NCBI RefSeq assembly: GCF_025698545.1
Contig: NC_068571.1
Coordinates: forward strand, 50,501,733-50,565,732
From: Gossypium raimondii
Taxonomy: Eukaryota > Streptophyta > Magnoliopsida > Malvales > Malvaceae
DNA length: 64,000 bases
Direction of reading: 5' to 3'
The translations under genes and the position numbers were made by a program. How positions within the stretch are numbered: position 1 is the first letter of the stretch; every line of letters starts with the position of its first letter. This document shows, piece by piece, positions 27,091 to 39,955 of the stretch. Under the pieces are notes generated by a model. The model was not told the origin of the DNA. It worked only from the letters and a program-made list of their open reading frames with translations, and searched no databases.

Positions 27091-27904
27091 GGCTTAGTTT
27101 AGAAGGGCGGTGTGTTTAACTCTGGTGAGGTTAAAAATAGCGGTGGCAGTGAGATTAGTTACTGTAGCGGTGAGTTTGGATATTGTAGCAGTGAGATTAG
27201 AAACAATGGTGGAGTGTGTGTTTGGATTCAAACGCAGCCGTAGCGGTGAGGTGAGAATGAAAAATGACTATTAAGAACATCATATTAGAATTGATATATA
27301 ATAGAAGTTTTTAAATTATTTTACTTTTATAAAACTATTAAAATATGTGAATTTATAAATTAATTTAATAAAATATTAAAATGTATCTTCCAATATTTTA
27401 TTATAAATATTTTAATAAATTATATAATAAATTTAAATTATTTAATAGATAAAATATATTAAAATTGTATTTATATTAAGAAATTGTTAAAAATTATATT
27501 TATATTGATTAATAAAACATATTAATATTAATCTATGATTAAAATAATAAAAAAGTAAAATTAACATATATAATTTTTTTTAAAAAGATTGCAGGGGTAA
27601 AAAGAGAATTACTCCTTCCACTGGTTGTCCAGTTCACTCATTGCCCTAGTTCACTCCACTTGAAAATTGAGGAGACGGTGTGGTGAGATGGTGGAGATGC
27701 AGTTCACCATTAATAATCCAAACAACAAAAAGGGTACAGTGAAAAGGCATATGCTTTAAGATTCTATCTCACTGATGGTAGTTGTAAATGGTGGAGATGC
27801 AATTCACCATTAATAATCCAAACAACAAAAAGGGTACAGTGAAAAGGCATATGCTTTAAGATTCTATCTCACTGATGGTAGTTGTAAATCCAAATGGAGC
27901 CTTA
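27089..27904. mobile_element. hAT-like non-autonomous element containing an internal tandem duplication
   Basis: The left end TAGGCTTAGTTTAGAAGGGC faces the inverse right end (TAAGGCTCCATTTGGATTT on the minus strand). The left subterminal region has several GCGGTGAG/GTAGCGGTGAG words. The middle is AT-rich and non-coding. The right part carries the 100-bp tandem repeat described separately. Confidence 0.55.
27690..27889. repeat. 100-bp tandem duplication (two copies)
   Basis: Copy 1 is 27690-27789 and copy 2 is 27790-27889, each starting GGTGGAGATGCA and ending GTTGTAAAT. I see one mismatch (cagttc versus caattc). The near identity indicates a recent event inside the MITE. Confidence 0.92.
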
Positions 27905-28186
27905 GTCCGATTTTTCAAGGTCGTTAGCTTCCTCATACTTTTTTATGCTTTGCTTGACTAAGCATTTGACTGAGTTGCTTAAGAGAACTCTGTATGTTTT
28001 TTAAAGCATTAAGAGGGAGCTTTGAGAGCGTGATACTCTTACATGGGAGGAACGTTAACGTTCCAGTGAGGGATGGTCCCTCTAAAGCTTAGGTGGCGTG
28101 GGCCTTTGAGGCCAACCCTTGGTGGGCTAGTGGAATTTGTTTGGACTATGTTTTCGGCCCAAGTTTATTGGGTACTAAGTATAATG
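27905..28186. repeat. Right part of the unidentified split sequence
   Basis: It continues the composition of 26641-26934 beyond the MITEs and contains GGAACGTTAACGTTCC, a perfect 16-bp palindrome near 28049-28064. No gene was recognised. Confidence 0.35.
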
Positions 28187-28510
28187 AGCAAGTTCCTATA
28201 CTTCTACTTTTAGAAATTTAATATTACTTTTTAGATTTTAAAATTTAAGTCCAATGGTTAGCACTATTAAAATTATTTTGTTAAATTTAAATTCATTATA
28301 CCATTATTTTTTTAGCTACATTGCTACAAAATAAGTATTTTTATTTCAAAATAGCTCATTAACAAAAGTTTAACAAAAAATTTACGTTGCTAACAATTGG
28401 ACTTAAATTTTAAAATCTAAAAATAGAGGGACTAAATTTTGGGAAATAAAAGTAAAGGAACTAAATTTCTAAATTGGTAAAAAGTGCAGGGATCTATGGC
28501 ATATTTTAAC
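28187..28510. mobile_element. Fold-back element, eroded
   Basis: The left-arm words AGTTCCTATACTTCTACTTT and TTTTAGATTTTAAAATTTAA reappear inverted at 28390-28475. This is the 'GGGACTAAATTT' type of palindromic MITE. Exact ends are unclear. Confidence 0.6.
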
Positions 28511-30646
28511 CGTAATGAAATAATAGTAAAAGGATTCAATCTACACAAAATTAATAGTATAGGGGTTGCCCGTAGAATTTTAGTGTATTTAAATATACGT
28601 ATGGGTATCCAGCGAAAAATAAAATAAAACTAAAGAAAGAAAAAAAAGGAGAGTAGGCTGAAGCGGTGCAGCGGCGCCACCGTTACGAGTGCCATTGGCG
28701 TCAGAATCCCAGGTGTTTCGCACCTTGCATCACATGTCATCCAGTGTTTCTTGGGTCCGTCAAACCCTTACCTTTTGGCCCAATTTGTACTCCTGAACTT
28801 CGAACTCTTCGTTTTCCGGAGCATTGGAGGTTAAGCAAATGGAACGTGCATGCATATATTTAGTAAGAAAACAAAATTCTGATTGTATTGGTCGAGTGTT
28901 TATTTTCTAAAAATATTTAATAAAAGAATAAAATTTTAAATTTATTTCTCAAGTATTCACCTTTTAGAAAAAATAAAAAATATTTTCTCTATGTTTAAAA
29001 TTTTAATAAAAATATATAAAATTAATAAACATTAAACTAAAACTAGCATAAATTATCTTTAAAAGAAATATCGATGAGCCTTAAAATGTGTTTTTGAGTT
29101 AACTATTTACAAAAATAAGTAGAATTGGACAAAATGTGAAACCTATATTTCGAGGGCCGGGTTTGAATAAATATAGATCACGTGGATACCATATAATAAC
29201 TTGACCAAAATTTGACTCCTCAACCCATGAATCTTTTTTATCTTAGATTCAATTTCCACCGTTTGTAAATTTTTTTAATTTGAACTACTTCTTTTATAGA
29301 TTTTTGTATAAAATATAAAAGAAAGTATATTTATTATAATGATTGTTATTTTTTAAACAAAAATGTTTTGTAATGATTCTTTTAATTCAATTAATTCATG
29401 AAATTAAAAAATGTTGGTACAATATGATATTTTGTGTTCTTGGGAATAGATTAATGGTTGGTTTCCTCCAGATGTTATAAGGAGGCAGACCCATAATCCA
29501 TGGCTCCCCAACACTTTGTATGGACAACTAACCATGACATAATCAAAGTCTATTCAAATCCTTCATTGAACACGTGGCTTTTCAGCAGGTTGAGTAGTGT
29601 TGTAAGAGTAAAGCCAAATTATTTTTTTAGACCCACATTTCTTTCAAAGTTTTGTATTTATAAACCATATGACTCTGAATTATTGAAACGCAACAATCAG
29701 ATTCTAGGATTAGGATTAAGTTTTAAGGGAGTTTAGTAAAATTTTTAAAGATTTTAAGGGTTTAATAAAAATAATCCTAAAAAATTAGGGTCTAATTAAA
29801 TTTTAAAATTTTATAAGATAAATGAGAATTTTCAAAATTTTAAAAGGGTTAATTAAAATTTTCAAAATTTCAAGAAAATATTAATTCTCAAAATTTGGGA
29901 GGATGGAACAAGACTCTCATAACGGTTCGCCTTTGAAAAATGCATTTGAGGGTAACAAAAGTTTAAAGAAATAACTCTAGATTATACTCTCAGAACATTA
30001 TCTAATGGATTGAATCAAATATATCTTCAAATACAAATGATTTTTTATTTAGAGGGTTGTCAGCATCCTATAATCACCTGGAATGATGATTATTAAAGGT
30101 TGAATTAAGCAGGCAAGTGATAGCTTATTTGCAATAAGCTAAGGTGTTAATCAACAAGCTCCACCTGGCTGTTGCAAAATTTTGTCCAAGGACCTTTCAA
30201 TGATGATTCCTTGCCACTTTGTAATCTGCTTTACTTCATCAAATATTAGCCCCAGAAATATTTTTTAAAAGCATCTAATTTCAAAGAAACATGATCTGAG
30301 AATTCAAGTTCATCAAGAAACATATCTGAAATTGAGTCATATCATGAAATTCAATCAAACATATTCATCATTCCCATGCTGATAGAGACAGAGACACCTA
30401 CCAAATCCTAACAAGTATAACTAGGTTTTACCTACTGATCAATTTGTCTCTAATTCAATTATTGAACAAACTCTTTAGAGTTTAGCATGTTGCAATGGTA
30501 AATTAGTCACTCAAGCATCGGTTGATTATACATGCCACATCATGTTTACATTTTTATTTTGGTCCCTCGCCGTCCAGGTTGCTTTTATTTATAACAAATT
30601 TATACTAACGAAATTAAACGAGTGTACTACCAATATATTAAATAGT
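28511..30646. other. Intergenic, no gene supported
   Basis: It is mostly AT-rich. A GC-richer island at about 28655-28840 and an unremarkable ATG-led frame at 29500-29736 show no recognisable protein. Nothing further can be supported. Confidence 0.4.
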
Positions 30647-31247
30647 TAGGCGTGAGTGTACGATCGAATCGAGTGAAAAACTTTCAAGTTAATCGAATTG
30701 ACGAGTCCTATTTATCATCCTAACTTGATTTAAATTTTTTTAATCAAGTCGAGTTAAATCGAGTGAAATTGTTCGAGCTAGATTTAAAAATTGAACATGT
30801 CAAATTAAAATCTTATTAAAAGCACATAAATTTGAAATCATATATATTTGAAAGCTTTTTCAAAGCAAAATAAAAAAAAGATATTTTAGTATGATAAACT
30901 TGAATAAACTTATTTAAGTCCCAAACTTATTATTTTAGAAAATTTCTAAAATATTAACTTACTTCACATATTTTTTAGAATTTTTAAATTTTTACAAATT
31001 TTTAAAAAATATAAAGTTTTGAATTTTATAAATATTTTAAATTCTTGAAAATTATATTTTATTTTTTGTTGAAATAGAGACCAATTTGCTCATTTTCAAA
31101 ATTGACTGGGACTAAAAGGGTATTTGCATCAATCTATTATTCGAATTATTTGGGTTATTCGAATTGTCAAATTCAATTTGACTCAAATAACTCGAAATTC
31201 AAACTTTTTTTTATTTTTCGAATCGAATCGAGTTTTGTTCACCCCTA
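30647..31247. mobile_element. TIR element of the GAATCGAATCGAG family (orientation 1)
   Basis: The left end TAGGCGTGAGTGTACGATCG, followed by AATCGAGTGAAAAAC, faces the inverted right end ACTCGATTCGATTCGAAAAA. The interior contains 'ttatttgggttattcgaattg' and a stretch about rejecting 'attgactgggactaaaag' that recurs in the opposite orientation at 38282-38907. Confidence 0.65.
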
Positions 31248-32129
31248 TACATAATTACCCTAATTGATTTAACATGAATTCCATGAAAGGGGAAGTTCTA
31301 TATCTAGCTGACTACCACTATTGTGATAGGATTATATTTAAAAAAAAAAAAACATGTAGTGATATTTAAATTTTGCTTATAGAAATAAAATATTCTACCG
31401 ATAGTAGTGTATTTTTTTTTAACAATCTCGTTATACGTTTAGATTATATCTGTTCTTTTTGAGACAATGCTTAGGAATTGTCCATAGCCTCTCACAACCC
31501 AAAAAAAAGAGAATAATGCATTTCAATGTACTAAAACTCGCATCCTCCTGTATTGGCAATAATACCCGTGCCAATCGAGTTAAAACTCAATCGGCACTAA
31601 TAATAGTGTATTAAATATTAACTTTATAATAATCCTTATATTAATGAGGAATCAAATATAATAAGACACTTTTACTAATTAATAATTAGTTTCAAAGTAT
31701 GTGAAGCTTTTAATATCAACTTAGCAAGCTCTCCAATACCTGTAAATGATTCGAATCATAATTTATGCAATCAAGTGAAGAATAATGGAGTCAGCTAATC
31801 ATAATTTCGTAAAATAATTATCTCTAAATTCATAACCAGGTATCACTAAATTAATTTATATGATATATGAAGTCCAAAGTTCATGTCAAATCCTTGCCTC
31901 CCCCACTTTTGTCGTATTGAAAAGTTTGGATGTTATTTCATTTATAAAAAAAAATTAATTACGTTGATTTTTTTCCACTTATTTTATAAGTCCATTGGGT
32001 CGATTAACGACATGAACAAAATACGCATGGTTAATTACGTGTGAAACAAAAACTAATGAATAGGTGGGTAGGGTCAGACGTGATTATAACTTTGTTTTAA
32101 ATTATAATAAGTTTAGGTTTCATTTTTAA
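31248..32129. other. Intergenic, no gene seen
   Basis: AT-rich sequence without recognisable coding or repeat structure. Confidence 0.35.
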
Positions 32130-32679
32130 GGGTAAACCACACTTAAGGATATTGAACTATTTGTAAGTTTATATTTTGGTCATTTAATTTCAAAAAGTTA
32201 CATAATGGTCATTGAAGTATTCAAAAGTTTTTATTCATTTTACTGGACTATTAAAATCGCTATTGTCTGTTCACACTGTTTGTATCAATCAAAAGCTCTT
32301 ATTTTCCTTCTATTTTATTGTTTAGTTTTTTTTTATGAAATAAGTTTGAATGTCATGAATCTGCGAACCAAAACCCAAACATATTTCTTCTGCAGTCTCC
32401 AACACCGTCTATTAGATCAACTTGGACCTATATGGTATATTTTTCTACCCGTCAATGGGTATTGATCGTTAAATTATCAACTGGAACTCACTAGCTGGAT
32501 TTAAAAAAAAAAGGAACTTAACTAACCTAGTAACTTTAATAAAAGCTTTCGAATAGTTTAGTGACTTAAACAAAAGCTTTCAAATAGTTCCACGACAATT
32601 TTATAATTTTTTAAAATCAAATGACCAAAACGTAAACTTACTAATAATTCAGTGACTTTAGGTTTAGTGTAGTTTACTC
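32130..32679. mobile_element. Fold-back MITE, GGGTAAAC-ended
   Basis: The left end GGGTAAACCACACTTAAGG, then 'tttatattttggtcatttaa', is mirrored on the right by TTTAGTGTAGTTTACTC, with the 'gtgactttaggtttagtg' and 'caaatgaccaaaacgtaaac' words in inverse order. The terminal sequence is related to the 20996-21781 element. The centre has diverged. Confidence 0.7.
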
Positions 32680-35600
32680 TAAATTTAATTGTTCCAATAA
32701 GTGGTGACCTCTGCCATAATGTAACACCAACTATTGTTATTTTTTTCTCTCTCCAAAATGTAAAAATCATCTTCCCATTAGATACCAAATTATTTCTCTT
32801 AAGCTAAATACATCGTTTTCTTTTTTTGTACGGGGTTTGGGTTGCTCCTCTCAATAATGCCATCTTCAAGGTTTGAACCAATATCTCCTCATAAGAATAC
32901 AATATGCTTTACCATTGCACTCAATATTTATTAATAACCAAATAGACCATTTAAATGCAAAAGATCACTATATTCCAAACTTGAAGCTAGCATTTATAAG
33001 CCAACGACTGAATCCAAGGTTCAAAATAACATAATCGAGTCTTTTGGTAAAATTAGGTAAATATTCCATAATGCATAAAATTATAAAGGAATAGAGCATT
33101 TAATGAACAATTCATGATTAATCAATTTATGTTCGCTTATCAAGGTAAATAAATGAACAGATCAATTTATTTATGTTCATGATCAAACTTTTTATGCCCA
33201 TTTAAAGTTCACTTAGGGAGGAATAATCCAGACATAAATTATAAAACCAACATGAAAAATACGCAAAGGATATTTATTATTAGATTTATCAAATAAAATA
33301 ATTTTACAACTGCTTGTGTGTTTATTTTATTTATAATATAATTATTAATTTATATCTAAAAATAAGAAATATATTTATTTATTAGTAAAGATTAAAATTT
33401 TTATTTTTCATGAACAAACTAATATAATCTAAAAAATAAACATAAAAAGTAAAAACACATCATTTTGAATAAATGAACATAAATAACATTTTAAGTATTT
33501 TAACAAACATAAATAAAAATATATTCATTCAAGTTGGATTCATTTATTTTCCAAGAAATATCACATTGAACAAAGGACTGCCATTGTTGTATTTTCCAAT
33601 CAGAAAGTACCCTACACAACAAGACACTGCGCTGCCATTGATTATCATGGCAAAACCCAAAATCTAGCACATTCCAGATTTTCTAATGGCTACTGCAAAA
33701 GTTTTAGGGAACAATGGCAGTCATCCAATCAAAAAATTTAATAGATTACATTCTCGATTTGCGTCCAAACAATAGATGTAAAAATATCACCAAATTGGCC
33801 GGATGAGTATTAATTCGATTATAGAATATCGTGAGTTTGAATACGCTGAAACATATTATTTTTCTATTTAAGGGTTGGGAGTTAGAAATGGAATATAAGT
33901 AGTTTTAGGCATTGTGTAAAAAAAATTAGATATAATCAAAACCCATAATGTGATTATTCAGAAAAAATACCATCATATTGCAATTAAATTAGACCGGTCC
34001 GTTAAATTAATTAAATTGAGAATTGGTTGGTATATTGATTAAGAGCAAAGGAAAAAAGTGATTGAGTCGAGGTTGAACTAGTTGAAAAGAGTTCTATATA
34101 TATTTTATTTTTCTTTGTTATTTTTTAATAATTTATTTAACTAAAATTAAATTTGACAGTCGAATTGATCAAACTGAGAACTAATGACCTGATTGGTTCA
34201 ACCATAGAATTTGGTTCAAAAACCATGATTTCTATTAATTTTTATAATTAAATTTAAATTTAAAATGTTTTTTTATTATTTAAATTAATTGAATTGGAAC
34301 TAGACTAGCATGAAGTTAAAATCCCTTTTGCCAAGCAATGACTCGAGTTGACCACTCGACTTGTAGAGAGGCATGTCGCTAAAGAATTTTTTTAATGTTA
34401 TATAAACATAATATAGCATTAGGTTTAACCTAAATTATAAATGAAATTGATTAAATGTGTAACGAGAAACACCAAATTTAAATTTCTGTAATTAAATACA
34501 TAAATATTTAATTTTATTCAATTTTCATAAATTATTAATATTAATATTACTATTAACATAATGCCATTTTATATTTACATATTACATATTACATATTACA
34601 TATTACAAATACAAATAATTATATTTATTTAAAAATAAATAAATATATTTGATGAAAACTAAGTCCCGAAACAAATTGGGAAAAAGAAATTAAGAAATAA
34701 ATTATGAAAACTTGTGAAATTAAAAACTAAATGTGACTTCATCCATTAAATTAAATCAACATCCATATTTCATATTATAAACAAAATTTAGACCTAAATT
34801 CAAAATTTTATCCCTCTATAATATATACTTATATCATATATATAGATATATAATATGTAAAACCGTGGACTCTAGAGAATGGAGTAGAGGAAGTGGAGTT
34901 TGAGGGATAAAAACAAAGAAGGCTGAATTTAGAGAAAACCTGTGGACGGACCCTGGACACACATTTTTATGACTTGTTGAGCTATGGAAACCACAAATTT
35001 CTTTGTGATATTTGCAATCTTTCATTTGAGTTTCATCTTCACTGACAATTATCGGATAACAAAACTCACGTTATCTTATCCCTCGTTCTCTCCATCCCTA
35101 CACTAAATTTCTCAACACCTTACATCTCTCTCTTTTTTACCTTTTTACTATTTTTAGATTATTTTTAATAAAAAATAAGTAATTTAGATTAAAAAGTAAA
35201 TAAGTTTTTTTTCTTAAATTTATCTATTTCTACTATTAAAAATTAGTCCGTATACATCAAAATAAAGCACACATGATGTGTCACATGTCACCATCTAATT
35301 ATTCATCAATCACATGATTTTTAACTATACAAATATATTAATTTTTTAAAAAATAAACAATTTGCTCTTTAATATAATGTACAGAGATTAATTTACCTAT
35401 TTTTAAGTAGAGGAGACAAAATGCAATCCAACTTTTAATACAGGGCTTCCATAATACTTTTATCCAATACTTATAACGTAGGTGAAAATTTTATGTAATT
35501 AATTTATAAAATGATTAGTACAAAAGCTAATTATTATACTGGTTGAAATTGTAAAATAAGATAATGAAAATGATGAGATCTTGTGTTCAAATCATCATAT

Positions 35601-36881
35601 GTACGTATCTTTTAGAGTTTATTCAAAATATAAAAAGATAAAAGACCTCCAAAATAATATTTTTTTACTTTAAAACGATTATATATTTTTGATAATTTTA
35701 TAATAGAGTTAAAATTGATTAATAAGTAATTTTATCTTAATCAAATTAAAGAATGTGTAGATACTTATAGTTGTTGTAAGTGAATTAATTGAGTGTATTA
35801 GATAAATAAATGAACTAATTAAAATCGTGACTTGGATTTCTAATAAGCACAGTATCCATCGATCTAAATTTATAATTTAATAAAATTATATTAAATTAAA
35901 TTGTAAAATAAATTACTATAAGAACATTTTTAATGTTGTAACTAAGAAAACCAGCACACTCTAATTCTTAATACACAAAAGACAAATCTTAAAAATAATT
36001 CTAAATATGATATTTAATTATACATGTATTTACATTACTACTCTTGATGTCATCCTAGTTATATTCAGAATATTATTATTTTATATTATATATTATATTA
36101 AAATATGATATTTAAAATAAAAGATAGAGAAAAACATGAATGGGGGACCCAAAGCTAAGAATCAAAACCTGAGCCAGAAACAACCAGTCAGCATACGTTT
36201 TCTTTTTTTGTCTTTCTCATTTTCCTTATTGCCTACTTTTCATTTGCTGGTTGATTAATATGTACGAGATTAACAAGTTTTCTTAATTATCAGAAAAAAA
36301 TAATCTTTTAAAAATTGTATTTATTAGGATTAAGGACCGACTATGTTGATATAGTATTTGATGATGATTCATAAAAGAATGTGGAGAGTTGTTATAAGCA
36401 CGTAAAATTTTAAAATTAAAATGTAATTTTACTATATATTAATTTAAAATTTTATAAAGTTTAAAAAAATTAAAATTAAAATTTTTCATTTACCTACCAG
36501 CCTTTTAGCAGCACCCTTGGTACCATCCGTACCAATCATACCAATGCACGTTGGCTTATAAAATGGTGTTTCCGAGTCATTTAGGTAGTAAGGCTTATAT
36601 GGTTAATGAAGTTAAAGGAAGTCAATTCCGTAGTCATACCACCCATGCTAATCAAAATGTCTCGTAATGATGGTAAACTGAAAAAATAAAATCTAAATTT
36701 CGTTTCGATATAAATTTCTATCGATACTGGTCACACCAATGTGTAGTAATAGACCTGAAATGTATCAAGTGGTCTAGAAAATGTTTTCTGAGACTAAAAA
36801 GATCAATTTTATCTAATATATGCCTTTACTAGTTACTAATTACTGCCTTCGTAATCAATTATGTGTACCATAAGTAAAGAT
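32680..36881. other. Long AT-rich intergenic region
   Basis: No gene is visible. At 35197-35460 there is a repeat whose relative is at 55128-55450 (listed separately). Around 34850-35100 the sequence is less AT-rich, with GATAAG-type words (GTTATCTTATCCC), but no linked coding region. The GC-richer piece at 36500-36780 is unidentified. Confidence 0.4.
35197..35460. repeat. Dispersed repeat, copy 1 (relative at 55128-55450)
   Basis: Shared words in the same order: CTATTAAAAATTAGTCCGTA, 'acatgtcaccatctaattattcatcaa', 'aactatacaaatata' and 'gctctttaatataa'. The copies differ at many positions. It is non-coding, probably an old MITE. Confidence 0.6.
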
Positions 36882-37125
36882 TTATATGCTAATCCTCAAA
36901 CAGAATGTCTTGAATCTTCCTTGGAGGCATATCATAAGGTACTCTGATAACATGAATTTCGCCATTAAATCTGCTGCCCTCTTAGCCTCTCGATGAACAT
37001 CTTTGATTTTCACATCCCATGGTCGATTAAAAAGCTCCTTAATCGTCTGGACCAACGATAAACAAAAATGATTCGCAGCATTATCTGTCAACATGTGCAC
37101 TACTCTGATATTTCTAGGCTACATT
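36882..37125 (-). pseudogene. LINE-type RNase H domain fragment
   Basis: The minus-strand frame reads IKELFNRPWDVKIKDVHREA followed by KRAADLMAKF. This is the C-terminal part of the RVT_3/RNase H-like domain found at the end of plant LINE ORF2 proteins (pattern 'w.v.i.hv.REaN..AD.LA'). The preceding sequence is broken by stops, and no RT region is nearby. Confidence 0.75.
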
Positions 37126-37577
37126 CCAAACCCCATTTGATTCATTCCACTCGCCTTTCAAATGTCAATAGGCATTACTCTTAAACTTAGTAATTGTTAA
37201 ATTTAGTGCTGAAGTATATTCATTTTTTATATTTGTATTTTTTTTAATAAATTGGCTTAATAATATTAATATTTTTTATATTGCCCTCAAAGTTTTTGCA
37301 CATAAAGCAAAATGAAAACAAATATTAACTAATTGGTTATCTAATGTTTAACTAATGCTAAGCATGGCCGGATCGTAATATAAAGAGATAACTTATATTA
37401 ATAGATGAACCTAAGTATATCTTTAGTATAATCAGAAATAAGCAGATTGATTGAAAAACTAATATATCTTCATAGTGTAACATATATTAATTCTGAGTGG
37501 ATGATAAATTATATATATGTGAGTCGTATATGAGATTAATGACATAATATTTTTCTATCATTTATAAGGCAGAAAAG

Positions 37578-37729
37578 GAGAATAAAGCCCTGATGCTCTT
37601 TCTCGAAGGCCCCAATCTGCTGATTTCTTGTCATTGGCTATCCCATTTCAGCTTGGAATTACCAGAGACATCAAGCAAGCTCTTGCTGCCAGTTCTGCAG
37701 ATTTTCCGGATTTTTCTGTAGTGGGTTAG
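37578..37729 (+). pseudogene. Ty3/gypsy pol fragment (end of RNase H, start of connector)
   Basis: The plus strand reads GAG-AAT-AAA-GCC, a 2-nt frameshift, then DALSRRPQSADFLSLAIPF and onward to a TAG at 37727-37729. The 'NkaADALSRR' motif is diagnostic for the junction after gypsy RNase H. No flanking RT, integrase or LTR was found, so this is an isolated relic. Confidence 0.72.
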
Positions 37730-38281
37730 AACTGTTACTACAGAATCAATTGGTCATACTTACAACCTTTTGTTAAATACCATAAACTTAACCTTAATAC
37801 ATGTATTATATGAACTTTGGCATAGTAGGTGTCGAGGTTAGGTTAAAATTGATTTTTTACTATTTAACCCAACTTAACCCTAATACATTACTGTCGACAT
37901 CCATTGGGGTGATTTCTTTAGAAATTTTTTACCATGCATCGATATCAAGTTCAATATAATGCATTTATTAGGATTTAACTATCACTGGGGAAAAGATAAT
38001 TTTATATCAATTACATGTTATATATAACTTGACACTCATAAGTGTTGAGATAACTTAATTTTACATAATTATTATTTAGGTTGTGTTGGGGCAATAAAAA
38101 TGTGCAGTGCAAATTTTACGATTGAGCGTGTTTGAAAACTCTTAAAAGTCAATAATATTAAAATTAATATAAAAAAAATAATGTATATCTTTTTTAAAGG
38201 TATAAAAGAACTTGAAAGTTGATCTGATACTAGAAACTTTCTTGCTTGCATTAATCTTTATCAATTTCTTTTATTATTTAT

Positions 38282-38907
38282 GAGGTGAGTAAAATCGATT
38301 CGATCAAAAAATTTTAAAAATTTTTGAATTTCGAGATAATCGAATTGAGTTATTCGATTTTTGAGTCAACTCGAATAGTAATTTGAGTTTCGATTTTGAG
38401 TTGAGTTAAATTCTAAATTTTGAATAATTGAATAACTCAGATAATAAATTGATGTAAATACATCTTTGATCCTTAATTTTGAAATTGAACAAATTAGTCT
38501 CTTACAACGAAAATTTGAAAATTTCAGAAAAAATTCAAAATAATTTTAAAAATCAAAATATTTTAAAAATTAAATATATATTAAAAATTCTAAAATAAAA
38601 TTCTAAAAAGTTCTACAAATATATAAAAAGTTAAACAAATTCTAAAATAAAGTAAATTAATGATTCAAGTTTATTATACTAAAATATATTATTATTTTTC
38701 TTATTTTACTTTGAAAATATATATAGTTTCAAATTTATATCTCTAAATAGAATTAGTTATATGGTAATAAGATTTTAATTTCATATTTTAATTTTTAATT
38801 TAACTCGAATAATTTTACTAGATAAACTTGATTAACTTAATTTTTAAATCAAATTAAAATGATATAATAAAACTGATAGACTTGATTAACTTGCAAAATT
38901 TTCACTT
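38282..38907. mobile_element. TIR element of the GAATCGAATCGAG family (orientation 2)
   Basis: It begins GAGGTGAGTAAAATCGATTC and runs through words that are the inverse of those in 30647-31247 (for example 'ttgaataactcagataataaattgatgtaaata'). It ends next to a hAT-like element. Both ends are eroded. Confidence 0.6.
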
Positions 38908-39955
38908 AGGGTTCGTTTGTTTACATGTAAAAGGTTTTACGGAAAATGTTTTCTGCATTTTCCTGTATTTGTTTCACAGAAAACAGCTTGGTCAACGGAA
39001 AATAACTTACAGGTCAACGGAAAATAAGCCTTTTTTCCTTATAAAATGACTTACCCTTTTGAAAAACGTAAGTCATTTTTCGAAAAAGAGCTCCTCAATA
39101 GATAATTTTATTTTTATATAAAAATTAACTTAAATCAAGTTTAATATTATTATATTGATAATAATTTTTTTATTTTTAAAAATATTTAAAATATTATATT
39201 TTTAATATTATTAAACATACGTATTTAATTATTTATATTTAATCATATAATAAATTATTAATATAATTAATATAATTTAGCATTTTAATAAATTATTTAA
39301 TATTTAAATTTTATTTTAATAGTAAATTTTAAAAATAATAATTTTAAATAATATTATTCACGTATTATTGAAAATATCAATATTAATATTATAATACTAA
39401 ATATTTATTACAATTATAAATATATGAATAATAAATATTTTGTAGTATAAATGTTAAAATATGTCATAAGTCTATATACTCTTTACAAATTTGCAATTTA
39501 GTTTCGTACTTTTATTTTTAAGAATTTAGTCCTCTACTTTTGATTTGAAAATCAAGTCCAACTCACGACATTGTTGATTTTTTTGTCAATTTTGTTAATG
39601 TCACATTTTAAATAAAAAATACTCAGTTGGTATTCATGTAACTAAACAATAACCATTGCAATGAACCTAAATTTAAAAAATATTTTTAATATATGTAAAA
39701 ACAATGTAAAATATAAAATTATAGATATAAAATAAACTCAATTAAATAATAAAAAATTAAAAAAATCTCAAATGTATATTTGTTTAATTGAAAACGACTT
39801 TTATGAAATATTTTTAAAGAACCTGCCAAACAAAAGAAAATATTTTGCACAGATTCATCCAAACACCAGAAAATATTAACTTTTTCAGAAAAATAAGTCA
39901 TTTTCTAGAAATAATTTTCCGAAAGCCATTTTCAATAAAACAAACGGAGCTTTAA
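38908..39955. mobile_element. hAT-like non-autonomous element, about 1 kb
   Basis: The left end TTAGGGTTCGTTTGTTTACA and the right end AAACAAACGGAGCTTTAA are inverted copies of the plant 'TAGGGTTCGTTTG' end. The subterminal regions (gaaaatgttttctg / cagaaaaataagtcattttctag) also mirror each other. The interior is extremely AT-rich with no transposase. It ends roughly 850 bp upstream of the CIPK start codon. Confidence 0.65.

Noticed and set aside
29500..29736. ATG-led 78-codon frame
   Set aside because: No recognisable protein, low-complexity surroundings and no splice or promoter context.
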